DNA of 64,000 nt from Enterococcus alishanensis (GTDB taxonomy: Bacteria > Bacillota > Bacilli > Lactobacillales > Enterococcaceae): positions 62,001-126,000 of the forward strand of contig NZ_JAHUZB010000007.1 of assembly GCF_019218635.1 (NCBI RefSeq), written 5' to 3'. The position numbers and the translations under genes were made by a program. The notes under the pieces are model-generated. The model was not told the DNA's origin and searched no databases. It saw only the letters and a program-made list of their open reading frames with translations. Positions 8,438 to 17,376 of the stretch are shown in pieces (the stretch's first letter is position 1; the number at the start of each line of letters is the position of its first letter).

Positions 8438-9277
8438 TTAATAATTCATCTTTCCATCTGTTCCAAACAGCAAGATTTTTTCTTTTGCCCGTTGCTTCAC
8501 TGCACCACGGACAGCTCTTTCTAATTCCAAGAAAGATTTGTCAGAGCTTTCGCGAACTGCGTCCATCGCTGCTAAACATAATTCAGTATGGATGTTGATT
8601 TTTGAAACACCTAGTGAGATGGCTTTTTTAATGTCTTCGTCGCCAATACAAGAAGCACCATGTAAAACAATAGGCACATCAACTAATTCACGAACTTTTT
8701 TCAATACGTCAAAGGCAATTTTTGGATCAGAAGAATATTCACCATGAACATTTCCGATGGCAACAGCTAATGAATCACAACCAGTCCGGTTAACAAATTC
8801 TGCCGCTTCATCTGGATTTGTATATTGATAAGCCGATAATGCTTCTTCGTAAACTGTTTCGTTGCCGACATGTCCTAATTCTGCCTCCACAGGAATTCCT
8901 AATGGATGGAAATAGTCCACCACTTCTTTGGTTAAACGAATATTTTCTTCTAACGGTTCTGCCGATGCATCTCGCATCACAGAATTCATACCATAATTGT
9001 AAGCATTTTGAACAATCTCCAAGCTGCGACCATGATCCCAGTGAGTAATTACTGGTACGCTGGCATTTTTAGCCATAGAAACCATCATTGGTGCAAATTC
9101 TTCAAAAATTGTGTTGCCAATAAAGCCAGTTCCAAATGAGATAATAATTGGTGCTTTAGTTTCCTCAGCAGCTTCAATAACACCCATTAACATTTCTGCG
9201 TTCCAGACATTGAAATGTGGAATTGCAAAACCATTTTCCTGGGCAGTTTCTTCCCAATATTTAATATTTGCTAACAT
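8438..9277 (-). CDS. Class II ketose-bisphosphate aldolase (zinc)
   Basis: 279 residues, TIM-barrel. The zinc ligands and phosphate site of class II fructose/tagatose-bisphosphate aldolases are visible: HWDHGRSL, EAELGHVGN, NVHGEY, VLHGASCIGD and the SKINIHTEL phosphate loop. The enzyme would split a ketose bisphosphate, or a close relative, into two three-carbon units. It is the last gene of an operon with an MFS importer and a zinc dehydrogenase, which suggests breakdown of a polyol or rare sugar. The kinase step is not encoded here. Start ATG at 9277 follows AAAGGGAGCGAATAA. Confidence 0.88.
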   Translation of the reverse strand: MLANIKYWEETAQENGFAIPHFNVWNAEMLMGVIEAAEETKAPIIISFGTGFIGNTIFEEFAPMMVSMAKNASVPVITHWDHGRSLEIVQNAYNYGMNSVMRDASAEPLEENIRLTKEVVDYFHPLGIPVEAELGHVGNETVYEEALSAYQYTNPDEAAEFVNRTGCDSLAVAIGNVHGEYSSDPKIAFDVLKKVRELVDVPIVLHGASCIGDEDIKKAISLGVSKINIHTELCLAAMDAVRESSDKSFLELERAVRGAVKQRAKEKILLFGTDGKMNY

Positions 9278-9295
9278 AATTTATTCGCTCCCTTT

Positions 9296-10378
9296 TTAGT
9301 CTTCGTCGTCAAAATCGTATGTGAAAATAACTTTAATGGCCTCTTTTTTAGCCATTAGTTCAAACCCTTTTTCCCATTCAGATAAACCTAAACGGTGAGT
9401 AATCATTGGTTGCACCCGGATATCGCCTTTAGCTAACAAACGAATCGCATTGCGCCAAGTCGTTGAATCATACGCCATATGTCCGATAATACTGATAGCC
9501 CAAGTGGTAATATCGTTGATTGGATAATTAAATGGTTGGAATCCCATGCCGACCCGCACCACTTCACCATTTGGTCGAAGCATATCTATCGCTTGTTTCA
9601 ACGCAATATTGGCACCAGAACATTCGATTACTAAGCCTAAATTATCTTTGCCACAAATTTCTTGGCAACGAGCCACCACATCTTCAGTTGAACCATTCAC
9701 CACATGAGTAGCACCTAATTCTTTAGCGACTGCAAAACGAGTTTTGGTATCTTCTTCTAAACCAACTACCACGATATTCACGGCACCCATAATGCGCGCC
9801 ATTTGAACAGAGAACAAACCTAATGGTCCAGTTCCCGTTACAACAACATCTTGTCCCGGTAAGAAACTTGAACGTTGCGCGATTGCTTTATAAGCATTAC
9901 TAATCGGATCTAATACACAAGCATCTTCGTAATCAAGATTTTCAGGAATTTCCCAAAGAGCATGTTTGTGAATCCGTAAAATTTCCCCTGGTACTAAACA
10001 ATATTTAGAGAATCCGCCGCCCCAAGTGTTGTTATCTAAGCCTAAATTGACCTTTTCTTTACAGGTTAAGAAATCACCTTTTTCACAGGATGGACAAGTG
10101 CCACAAACGTGAGCCGAGTTATCAGATACTACTCGCTGACCGACTTTCCAATCAACTACTTTGTCACCAACTTTTACAATATCACCAGCAAACTCATGTC
10201 CGCGAATCGAGTTGAATTCATCGGAACCATTTTCTACATTGTAATGTTTCATATCGGCACCACAGATAGCTGCGGCACGAATTTTAATTAAAATATCTTC
10301 TTCTCCCACTTCAGGAACTGGGACATCGATCAAGCGGTATCCGCCAAATTCTTTTCCGTATCTTGCTAAAGCTTTCAT
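9296..10378 (-). CDS. Zinc-dependent medium-chain dehydrogenase (polyol/threonine dehydrogenase type)
   Basis: 360 residues. Catalytic zinc ligands are seen in ICGADMKHY and GHEFAGDIVKVG. The structural-zinc cysteines form CGTCPSCEKGDFLTC. The Rossmann loop is VVTGTGPLGLFSVQMAR. This matches sorbitol, galactitol or L-threonine dehydrogenases using NAD. Operon position, between a sugar-type MFS transporter and a ketose-bisphosphate aldolase, favours oxidation of a sugar alcohol or sugar acid over threonine. Start at 10378 with GGAGGGTCTAACTA ahead. Confidence 0.85.
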   Translation of the reverse strand: MKALARYGKEFGGYRLIDVPVPEVGEEDILIKIRAAAICGADMKHYNVENGSDEFNSIRGHEFAGDIVKVGDKVVDWKVGQRVVSDNSAHVCGTCPSCEKGDFLTCKEKVNLGLDNNTWGGGFSKYCLVPGEILRIHKHALWEIPENLDYEDACVLDPISNAYKAIAQRSSFLPGQDVVVTGTGPLGLFSVQMARIMGAVNIVVVGLEEDTKTRFAVAKELGATHVVNGSTEDVVARCQEICGKDNLGLVIECSGANIALKQAIDMLRPNGEVVRVGMGFQPFNYPINDITTWAISIIGHMAYDSTTWRNAIRLLAKGDIRVQPMITHRLGLSEWEKGFELMAKKEAIKVIFTYDFDDED

Positions 10379-10411
10379 TAGTTAGACCCTCCAATTTTTA
10401 TAATTAAACAA

Positions 10412-11803
10412 TTAGTGACTGTTTTCCGAAGCCGGTGTAACTGAACCGATTTCTTCCACTGAGGCACTTCTTGTTTCGATACCAAAAACCATAATCACTA
10501 CTGCAGTGACGACTGATACGCCACCTAATAATAAGAATACACCAGTCACGCCGGTTGTATTTAAGAAATAAGCAACCGCATAAGGAGCCAAGATACCACT
10601 AATTCGACCGACGGCATTGGCTAAACCTGAACCGCGAAGTTTTGCTGCAGTTGGCCAAATTTCTGGCACATAAACGGCTGAAGCGTAACATACATACATA
10701 TAAACAAAAGTAATTAAGAAAAATCCTAAGATCGAAATCGTCGTAATACTAGTTTGTAATGAATAAACGTAGCCTAAAACGGCAATCAAGATTAACAAAC
10801 CTGACCCCATAATTTTACGAGGAATCTTATCAATAATAAAGGTTGCAATGAAAATTCCAATCGGTGCTCCAAACATACTCATCGTATTCAACACAACCGA
10901 ATCTTTTAAATCAATCCCTTGGGTTAAGAAAATCGTCGGCAACCAATTGATCAGGGTATACTGCACCACATTCATAGCAATTAAAACGAATGAGCCTAAG
11001 ATAACCCGTTTCAATAATTCCCCTTTAAATAATTGTGAATAAGAAATTTGAACTTCTTTTTTTGGTGCTGACTCAGCAATTTCAACCGGTGGTAGAGGTT
11101 CACCTGTAGCAGCTTCCACACGGGTCTCGATATCAGACATAATTTTCTCTGCTTCGGCATATTTTCCTTGTGATTCCAACCAACGAGGTGATTCTGGAAA
11201 GCGCTTATATACGACTGCAAATAAAATCGTTGATAAGACTGCTGGAATCATAAATTGTACCCGCCAATTTAGTTCTGGTGCAATCGCTGGTGTAATGAAC
11301 ATCGCAATCGTCGAACAAATCGGATAAGACCAGTTCCCGATAAATGATGCTCGAGCTGACCATGTCCCGCGATTTCTTGAAGGCACATATTCAGTAAAGC
11401 CAGCGAATAATGTTACCAACAAAGCCCCTAAGCCAAATCCCATAATGACTCTGAAAACAATTAAGATCGTCATATTTGGTGATAATGCTCCAGCTACCAT
11501 CGAAATAACATGAATCCCAACAAACAGTAAATAACTATTACGGCGACCAATCTTGTCACCAATGATTCCGCCAATTAATGCTCCGAAAAACATGCCCGCT
11601 GTTGTTAGTGAAGAAAAAATTGCACTGATATTATTATTAGTCCAACCAATCTCCGCTAACTGAGCTAAGACCAAGCCACCAATTGCGTTGCTCCAGCTGA
11701 CTAACAAGCCAAAGGCCACCATCGCAAACAAACTCCACTGCACTTTACTTGTAGGCAAGCGATCAATTCGTGGCCCACAATTTGGTTTGATTTGATTATC
11801 CAT
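10412..11803 (-). CDS. MFS sugar/acid:proton symporter
   Basis: About 463 residues and 12 predicted membrane segments, with the MFS signature GDKIGRRNSYLLF after TM2 and RVIMGFGLGALL in TM4. The central loop carries FPESPRWLESQGK, the sugar-porter-like PESPRWL motif. The frame opens at 11815, but the second ATG (11803) is the better start, because GGAGGG sits 5 nt before it and overlaps the first ATG. It is the first gene of the operon and has a near-consensus promoter and a cre-like element upstream. Confidence 0.88.
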   Translation of the reverse strand: MDNQIKPNCGPRIDRLPTSKVQWSLFAMVAFGLLVSWSNAIGGLVLAQLAEIGWTNNNISAIFSSLTTAGMFFGALIGGIIGDKIGRRNSYLLFVGIHVISMVAGALSPNMTILIVFRVIMGFGLGALLVTLFAGFTEYVPSRNRGTWSARASFIGNWSYPICSTIAMFITPAIAPELNWRVQFMIPAVLSTILFAVVYKRFPESPRWLESQGKYAEAEKIMSDIETRVEAATGEPLPPVEIAESAPKKEVQISYSQLFKGELLKRVILGSFVLIAMNVVQYTLINWLPTIFLTQGIDLKDSVVLNTMSMFGAPIGIFIATFIIDKIPRKIMGSGLLILIAVLGYVYSLQTSITTISILGFFLITFVYMYVCYASAVYVPEIWPTAAKLRGSGLANAVGRISGILAPYAVAYFLNTTGVTGVFLLLGGVSVVTAVVIMVFGIETRSASVEEIGSVTPASENSH

Positions 11804-11840
11804 AATTCCCTCCATTTTCTGTATTTAACAAACTGATGGT

Positions 11841-11854
11841 AAAAAGCGCTTCCA
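11841..11854 (-). promoter_or_regulatory. cre-like catabolite-repression site
   Basis: TGGAAGCGCTTTTT on the minus strand matches the CcpA-box consensus TGWAARCGYTWNCW at 12 of 14 positions. It lies between the -10 box and the start codon of the MFS operon, where bound CcpA would block transcription. Confidence 0.65.
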
Positions 11855-11885
11855 ATGTTTTGACATCATGTTGTTTACAAGACAA

Positions 11886-11914
11886 AGTTTACGACATCCA
11901 AAGTTAGTTGTCAA
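11886..11914 (-). promoter_or_regulatory. Sigma-A promoter of the MFS-dehydrogenase-aldolase operon
   Basis: -35 TTGACA (11909-11914), 17-bp spacer, -10 TAAACT (11886-11891). Two direct GTAAAC copies 14 bp apart start at the -10 box and could be bound by a local regulator. Confidence 0.8.
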
Positions 11915-12010
11915 CATTTTTTTATTAAAACACAGAAATTAATGTGGTTTATAAAGAATTTATTTTAAGGAAACACAGGTTTTAGTTGGGAATTATTTTT
12001 TGAAAACAAA

Positions 12011-12040
12011 AAAATCAATTGCTTTTTCGCGATTGATTTT
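12011..12040 (-). terminator. Hairpin with minus-strand T run
   Basis: A 12-bp stem with one G-U pair (AAAATCAAT-T-GC / GC-G-ATTGATTTT) and a 6-nt loop, followed leftward by seven T. It would stop antisense read-through towards the MFS operon promoter. Confidence 0.55.
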
Positions 12041-12119
12041 CGTCATTATTAATAAAAAAAATTATATTCAGAGATTTCCCCTTCTGCTATACTGAACAAA
12101 AAGAGCGGGAGTTATCTAT

Positions 12120-12749
12120 ATGAAGAAAATAAATCAAAACGTTTCAGCCATTGAATTTTTATGGCTAGCCCTTTATGCTTTTGCCGGCTTTAGTCTTGAA
12201 CTGATTCAAGGTCTTTTAGGAAGCTTTTCTCAAGGAATCTCAAATTTGATAACCGCAATCTTGTGGACTATTGTCAGTGTCGGCTTAATCTATCTAGCCA
12301 GAACCAAATTTTCTTTTTTTATATTGGATGATCAACCTATCTTAAAAAAACAAAATCACTGGGCAGCGCTATGTTGTGTCGGGATTGTGATTGTGCTGAC
12401 TACTTTTGGTTTTGGTGGTTTTAAACCTTGGATAGAGTTCACATCAGTGGGAAGTTTGGCTAATTATTTGTTACGAATTTTATATTATTTAGCTGAATCA
12501 CTTTTGATATTATTGGCAATTGTTTTTGCACAAAGGTTTGCTGACATAAAATTTACTTTACCGGAATGGCTTCCTGCGGGAGGAGTTTTCTTGGCAATTA
12601 CTTGGGGCTTGATTCATTTCTTTTTACAAGGATTCAGTGGTGGTCTATACGCGATTGCCTTTTCGTTACTTGCCGGCATGCTTTATCTTTTTCTGAAAAA
12701 AGATTTTCGTTGGAGTTATCTATACATTGCTTTGGCATTTATTCTATAG
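12120..12749 (+). CDS. Polytopic membrane protein, CPBP-like
   Basis: 209 residues and about seven hydrophobic segments, starting at ATG 12120. The C-terminal part (AITWGLIHFFLQGF followed by LLAGMLYLFLKKDF) resembles the second half of CPBP/Abi family membrane proteases, where WGLIHF carries the conserved His. The first catalytic motif, EExxxR, is not evident; only AESLLIL fits the place. So activity is doubtful. Members act in prenyl-protein processing or bacteriocin self-immunity. It stands alone between two leftward units. Confidence 0.5.
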   Translation: MKKINQNVSAIEFLWLALYAFAGFSLELIQGLLGSFSQGISNLITAILWTIVSVGLIYLARTKFSFFILDDQPILKKQNHWAALCCVGIVIVLTTFGFGGFKPWIEFTSVGSLANYLLRILYYLAESLLILLAIVFAQRFADIKFTLPEWLPAGGVFLAITWGLIHFFLQGFSGGLYAIAFSLLAGMLYLFLKKDFRWSYLYIALAFIL

Positions 12750-12823
12750 CTAATATTTGTTAAATAAAATAACTAATCACCAGTCAAAAATAATATATAT
12801 TTTTTCTTTAACATGTATTGAGC

Positions 12824-13153
12824 TTATTCTCGTCTTCTTCGAGAATCTCCCACAATCGCAGCCAGCAAAACTAAGACTAAAACTAGCCAACCGCTTTTTT
12901 AAAAAAAGTGTAACTGAACAATTCTTTGTCCTGTTCGTGAAGAAACTTGATCTAATCTTGGTTGGTCGGGAAAATTTACCGGATTACTTGTGATGGCCGG
13001 CTGTGATTGCGGTTCTTTTTTATGCAGAAAATTCCTAATAACTTCTTTTTCTTCTGCAAAAACAACCTGCTGCACACTACCAAACATCAAATAAAACAGA
13101 CTCAACCCCAGAAACAAGCATTTTCCCCAACACAGCAATACCTTTTTATTCAT
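12824..13153 (-). pseudogene. Small secreted, wall-anchor-type protein broken by an in-frame TAA
   Basis: The intact frame (12899-13153, 84 residues) has a good signal peptide (hydrophobic core, then VVFA-EEK) and a proline-rich middle. It ends RTGQRIVQLHFF at a TAA. In the same frame the next 24 codons, up to TAA 12824-12826, encode KSG, a 13-residue hydrophobic segment (WLVLVLVLLAAIV) and a GDSRRRRE tail. Together with the preceding SRTG this has the layout of an LPxTG sorting signal, with the first motif positions lost (VSSRTG). The TAA falls in a T7A6 tract, so a length change there is the likely lesion. The total size of about 109 residues resembles the small LPQTN protein of the WxL cluster at 61049-61414. 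Confidence 0.6.
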
Positions 13154-13290
13154 TTTTATCTCCCCTTTAAAAACTGCAATAACCTGCTATTTCCCCATAT
13201 TTTAAAACTTTTTTATCATTAATTCTATTTTATTTTCAGGACTCTTTTAGAGCAGAAAATCTTTTCTAATTATTATTTATTTGAGACTTT

Positions 13291-14013
13291 TTAAAATAAA
13301 GGCGTTTCTCCTAATAAGTTTAAATTCATTGATTTTGCCAAAGAACTTTGTTTATAGGGATTCACCTTCTGCAAAACGCCGTCACAACGGAAACGTGAAC
13401 CAGTATTTTTAAACCAAAAAGTTTTTTCATGATCTAAACATTGCTGGCGCAGTGCCAAGATCCAATCCAAATTACACTCCCGCGCTTCTTTTCCAGTTTC
13501 ACCGCCAACAGAGACATGATCGATTTGATCAATGTAAGCTGTTAAATCAATCGGTCCCAAAAGTGGTGTACAAGCAACAAAACGACGTTTAATTGGTAAC
13601 GACAAAAATTGTGGCAAACGCAAGTCTGCAAGAGTTTGATTTTCAACACTGACACCTAGATTGACATTCGTATATCCCTCACCCCAATCTGTTGGCAACG
13701 AAACTTCAAAACGATCGATTCGCTTAGTCAAAATCAAAAAATCTAAATCTGGTCGTTGGCGAATCATTTCCCAGGCATCTTTGCGCCAAGGGTCGGCTTC
13801 TGGTAAGAAAAAATCGGTCCCAAAACAAGTGGCAACAATTTTCCCACTGGCAATTTTTGGTTGATTATTTTTTTGAAGAGCGACAGGTTTGTTAAAATCA
13901 GGTGTTTTTACAATCTGGTTTTGTCCATATCGCTTTGAATATTTCCCATAAAAATAGCAATACGTACAGCCTATACTTTGCGGATAACAACCAGTCCAAG
14001 GTTCCCAATTCAT
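13291..14013 (-). CDS. DUF5131 family protein (phage Gp37/Gp68-like)
   Basis: About 240 residues. The N-terminus MNWEPWTGCYPQSIGCTYCYFYG contains a three-cysteine cluster spaced like those of radical-SAM proteins (here C-x7-C-x2-C). Further on are FGTDFFLPEADPWRKDAW, FLILTKR and VSVGGETGKEARECN. The family was first named from mycobacteriophage proteins and has no assigned reaction. The frame opens at a GTG (14025), but ATG 14013 is preferred because AAGGTGGG lies 8 nt before it. No phage gene adjoins. The -10-like TATAAT (14037-14042) overlaps the kdp terminator. Confidence 0.78.
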   Translation of the reverse strand: MNWEPWTGCYPQSIGCTYCYFYGKYSKRYGQNQIVKTPDFNKPVALQKNNQPKIASGKIVATCFGTDFFLPEADPWRKDAWEMIRQRPDLDFLILTKRIDRFEVSLPTDWGEGYTNVNLGVSVENQTLADLRLPQFLSLPIKRRFVACTPLLGPIDLTAYIDQIDHVSVGGETGKEARECNLDWILALRQQCLDHEKTFWFKNTGSRFRCDGVLQKVNPYKQSSLAKSMNLNLLGETPLF

Positions 14014-14048
14014 CTCTATTCCCACCTTTTTGATTTTATTATAGCAAA

Positions 14049-14074
14049 AAAGCAGTAGCGAAATGCTACTGCTT
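14049..14074 (-). terminator. Terminator of the kdp operon
   Basis: A perfect 11-bp stem (AAAGCAGTAGC / GCTACTGCTTT) with a tight loop, followed on the minus strand by a T run. It lies just past the kdpE stop. Confidence 0.85.
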
Positions 14075-14077
14075 TGA

Positions 14078-14767
14078 TCATTTATCTTGATAATCCTTCA
14101 ATCGATACCCCACCCCAATTTCTGTCATCAGGTATTTAGGAGATAAAGTATTTTCTTCGATCTTTTTTCGTAGATTGGACATATTGACTCTTAAAGTTTG
14201 CGGATCACCTTGATAAGGCCCCCAGATCTCAGTCATTAAACTTTCGTAAGTCACAACTTTGCCTAATTCTCTAAAAAGTAAGGATAAAATACGGAATTCA
14301 TTTTTTGTCAGATGGACTTCTTGTTCGTCACGATAAAATAATTGTTTATCTAAATCAATTTTCAATTTGCCATTTTCAATAATTGGTGAAGTTACTATTT
14401 GTTTATTTTTATGACGCAAGGCGGTTCGAATGCGAGCCATTAATTCATTGGTGCCAAAGGGTTTAGTGACATAATCATCTGCGCCCAAATCTAAGGCAGT
14501 TACTTTTTCAGTCTCGTTATTGCGAGCTGAAATGATAATTACTGGTAAGATCATCCGTTTGCGAATAATTTTTAATAATTCGATGCCATCGATGTCCGGC
14601 AAACCTAAATCTAACAAAACCAAATCAAAATTTTCTGTTTGAAAAGCCGTCAAGGCGGTCATGCCATTTTCAGCGATGGTCAGTTGATAGTCTGCTTTTT
14701 CTAGCACGACTGTCATGAAATCTGTTATATTTTCATCATCTTCAATCAATAATATTTTTGCTTTCAA
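14078..14767 (-). CDS. kdpE: KdpE response regulator
   Basis: 229 residues, OmpR/PhoB class. The receiver domain shows IEDDENITDF and the phosphoacceptor Asp in LVLLDLGLPDIDG (about residue 53), with the switch Lys in DYVTKPFG. The C-terminal winged helix has HLTKNEFRILSLLF and LRVNMSNLRKKIE. It is phosphorylated by KdpD and activates kdpFABC under potassium limitation or osmotic stress. It is the last gene of a kdpFABCDE operon, 12 bp behind kdpD. Confidence 0.93.
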   Translation of the reverse strand: MKAKILLIEDDENITDFMTVVLEKADYQLTIAENGMTALTAFQTENFDLVLLDLGLPDIDGIELLKIIRKRMILPVIIISARNNETEKVTALDLGADDYVTKPFGTNELMARIRTALRHKNKQIVTSPIIENGKLKIDLDKQLFYRDEQEVHLTKNEFRILSLLFRELGKVVTYESLMTEIWGPYQGDPQTLRVNMSNLRKKIEENTLSPKYLMTEIGVGYRLKDYQDK

Positions 14768-14779
14768 AAGTCCACCTCC

Positions 14780-17365
14780 TTAGTCGGGTAAATAAATTTT
14801 AACAATGGTTTTATTATTTTGATTATCTAAGGCTAATCTACCGCCATGAGCATGAACAATCGTTTTAACGATGCTTAGGCCAATGCCCAACCCATTTTTT
14901 GAATCTACCGGTACTTCAGCTTCCGTGGTTAAATTATTTTGAATTTTTTGAAATTGACTCAAAGGAATTTCTCCGCTATTTTCGATTTCAAAGACAGTGT
15001 TTCCCTCTGCTTGATAAACCTTTAAATCAACTGGCTGTTTCGGTGTACCATGACGAAAAGCATTTTCTACTAAATTAAATAAAGCTTGCTCCATCAATAT
15101 CGGATCAACCTCAATAAAAATTAAATCTGCCGGTAAATCGACGACTAGTTTTTCAGCTGGGTAGACTTTTTGAACATGTTGATATACTGCTTCTACCACT
15201 TCTTCTAGCGGCTCGGCATTTTTTTTAACGGCCATCGTATCCATGTTGATGCGGGTAATTGATAATAGATTTTCCACCATTCGAATCAGCCATTGAGATT
15301 CTTCTTGAATATCTTGTAATAATTTTTGGCGGGTGCCAGTTTGTAAGTCACTGCCGTTTTCTTTTAAGGTTTCAGCAATACCAGAAATGGCGGTTAAGGG
15401 TGTCCGTAAATCGTGAGAGACTGCCCGCAATAAATTGCTGCGAACCTTTTCCCGCTCATTTTCTAGTTCGATCTGTTCCTTTTGATTTTTTAATTGGGCT
15501 TGTTCTAAAACTACGGCTAATTGAGTCAAAATTAATTTCAAATAATTCAATTGGTTATTTTCCAACGGTAGACTAGCATTGCGCAAAATACCTAAGACTG
15601 CCAATGTTTGACCACTCGCCACAATCGGTAAATAAAAACCTTTCGCACCGATCAATGTATCGGTACCATTGCCAGCCTCTTTTTGATTTTTAGCACTCCA
15701 AAAAGCAACTGCTGATTCATCTGAATTGGCTAAAAGGTGATTTTTTTCTCCACTGGCATGTTGTAATCGGCCTAATTCATCATAAATCGCTACACCTCGT
15801 TTTAACCAACGAGCTAAGTATGTAGCGGTGATTTCAAAAATTTGCTGCTGATTATCAGCCACCACATATTGTTTATTCAACTCATACAAGATTTCCATCT
15901 GATGTTCTTTTTCTTTGGCACTATCGGCTTGTTTTTTCAAACGAACCATCAAATTACTAATCATCAAAGCAACAACAAACATAATCACCAAAGTAATCGG
16001 ATAACCTTGCTTGTAAACTGTCAAAGAATATAATGGCTCCACGAAAAACCAGTTAAAAGACAAGACACTCAATATTGATGACAAACCGCTCCAAAAATAG
16101 CCGCTTGTTAGCCGAGCCACCAAAAGTACGAAGAATATATACACTAGCATCAAATTTTGATCGCCCACATGCAAATACTGCATAAATTCGGTGACTAAAG
16201 TGGCCAAAATCACACCAACAATCGCCACACCAAAATCTTTTCCGCCACCTTCAATGATCTTTTTAGGAATCTCCCAAAAAACACTGCGTTTTTCTTTATA
16301 AGGAATTAAATGCAGCTCGGTATCATCTAGGCGTTTTAGTAAACGATCTTCCCATTCTTCCGAGAACAGCTTATAATACCACGGTGTTCGTAAGTTTTTA
16401 CCCATAATAATATCGGTAATACCTGCTAATTTAGCATACTCCACTACCGTTTCAAAGCTATCTTCCTCTTCAATGGTGACCACTTCTGCTCCTAGTTTTT
16501 CAGCTAAGGGTAGCTCACTGATACTATCGGATTGATGGCGAATTTGAATGACAATCCATTCAGCACCCAGACCTTGCGCCAAGCGTGCCGTCCAACGGAT
16601 ACATTTTTCCGCCATTCTAGGGTAATTGTCTGACACAACCGCCAACAACTTGTTTTGCATGCCACTAGTTTTACCACGGACTCGATTGATATGATCAGAT
16701 GCCCGCTGAATCGCCAATCCCCTCAGTTGATCAAGTTTTTGGGGAATAAAGAAATTTTGTAGCGCCCGCTTGGCATTTTCATCGGCATAAATTTTACCTT
16801 GCTCCAAACGTTCGATTAATTCATCCGGCTCTACATCAATCACTCTCAAAGTCGCTTGCTGGAAAAAAGTATCCGGCACAGTTTCTTTAACTTCTATACC
16901 TGTCACTTCCGAAACAATATCATTCAAGCTTTCAATATGTTGCACATTGACAGTAGTAAACACATCGATTCCTGCCTGCAACAATTCTTCAATGTCTTGA
17001 TATCGTTTACGGTTCCGCGAGCCTTCCGCATTACTGTGAGCCAATTCATCAATCAAAACTACATCTGGCGCCGTTTGAATTAGATAATCGATATCAGGTT
17101 CTTTCAAAGTTAAGTCTTTGTATTGGTAGTGTTTTAGCGGCGCTTGTTTTAATCCTTTTAGTAAAGCATTAGTTTCTGGTCGATCATGGGGTTCAATATA
17201 ACCCACCACCACATCTTTTCCCAATAAAACTAATTCATGGGCTTCTAGCAACATGCTATAAGTTTTACCAACTCCGGCCGCAAAGCCAAAGAAGACCCGC
17301 AATTTCCCACGATTGGCGTCGCCGCGTTTAAAATTTTCTTGTGTCATTTCTGCCATCTTCAGCAA
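14780..17365 (-). CDS. kdpD: KdpD sensor histidine kinase
   Basis: 861 residues, full length. The N-terminal KdpD domain has the Walker-like loop FFGFAAGVGKTYSML (about residue 30) and LIDELAHSN. A universal-stress-protein-like domain follows at roughly residues 240-360. Four clustered membrane segments are at about 385-490, then a GAF-like region. The kinase core has the phosphoacceptor His in AVSHDLRTPLTAI (about residue 650), the N box LVENAFRHG and the G box NGLGIGLSIVKT. In some Firmicutes the USP region binds c-di-AMP; that is not visible here. Confidence 0.93.
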   Translation of the reverse strand: MLKMAEMTQENFKRGDANRGKLRVFFGFAAGVGKTYSMLLEAHELVLLGKDVVVGYIEPHDRPETNALLKGLKQAPLKHYQYKDLTLKEPDIDYLIQTAPDVVLIDELAHSNAEGSRNRKRYQDIEELLQAGIDVFTTVNVQHIESLNDIVSEVTGIEVKETVPDTFFQQATLRVIDVEPDELIERLEQGKIYADENAKRALQNFFIPQKLDQLRGLAIQRASDHINRVRGKTSGMQNKLLAVVSDNYPRMAEKCIRWTARLAQGLGAEWIVIQIRHQSDSISELPLAEKLGAEVVTIEEEDSFETVVEYAKLAGITDIIMGKNLRTPWYYKLFSEEWEDRLLKRLDDTELHLIPYKEKRSVFWEIPKKIIEGGGKDFGVAIVGVILATLVTEFMQYLHVGDQNLMLVYIFFVLLVARLTSGYFWSGLSSILSVLSFNWFFVEPLYSLTVYKQGYPITLVIMFVVALMISNLMVRLKKQADSAKEKEHQMEILYELNKQYVVADNQQQIFEITATYLARWLKRGVAIYDELGRLQHASGEKNHLLANSDESAVAFWSAKNQKEAGNGTDTLIGAKGFYLPIVASGQTLAVLGILRNASLPLENNQLNYLKLILTQLAVVLEQAQLKNQKEQIELENEREKVRSNLLRAVSHDLRTPLTAISGIAETLKENGSDLQTGTRQKLLQDIQEESQWLIRMVENLLSITRINMDTMAVKKNAEPLEEVVEAVYQHVQKVYPAEKLVVDLPADLIFIEVDPILMEQALFNLVENAFRHGTPKQPVDLKVYQAEGNTVFEIENSGEIPLSQFQKIQNNLTTEAEVPVDSKNGLGIGLSIVKTIVHAHGGRLALDNQNNKTIVKIYLPD

Positions 17366-17376
17366 ACGCCTTTCTA

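Larger units (their letters stand above)
11816..12119. other. Divergent intergenic region
   Basis: Holds the MFS operon promoter and cre site, a leftward terminator-like hairpin at 12011-12040, and the short leader of the CPBP-like gene. That leader has a -10-like TATACT near 12090 and a GGGAG ribosome site. No further coding sequence seen. Confidence 0.6.

Noticed and set aside
12757-12993. A 78-codon rightward ORF
   Set aside because: Antisense to the broken wall-anchor gene, with no ribosome site.
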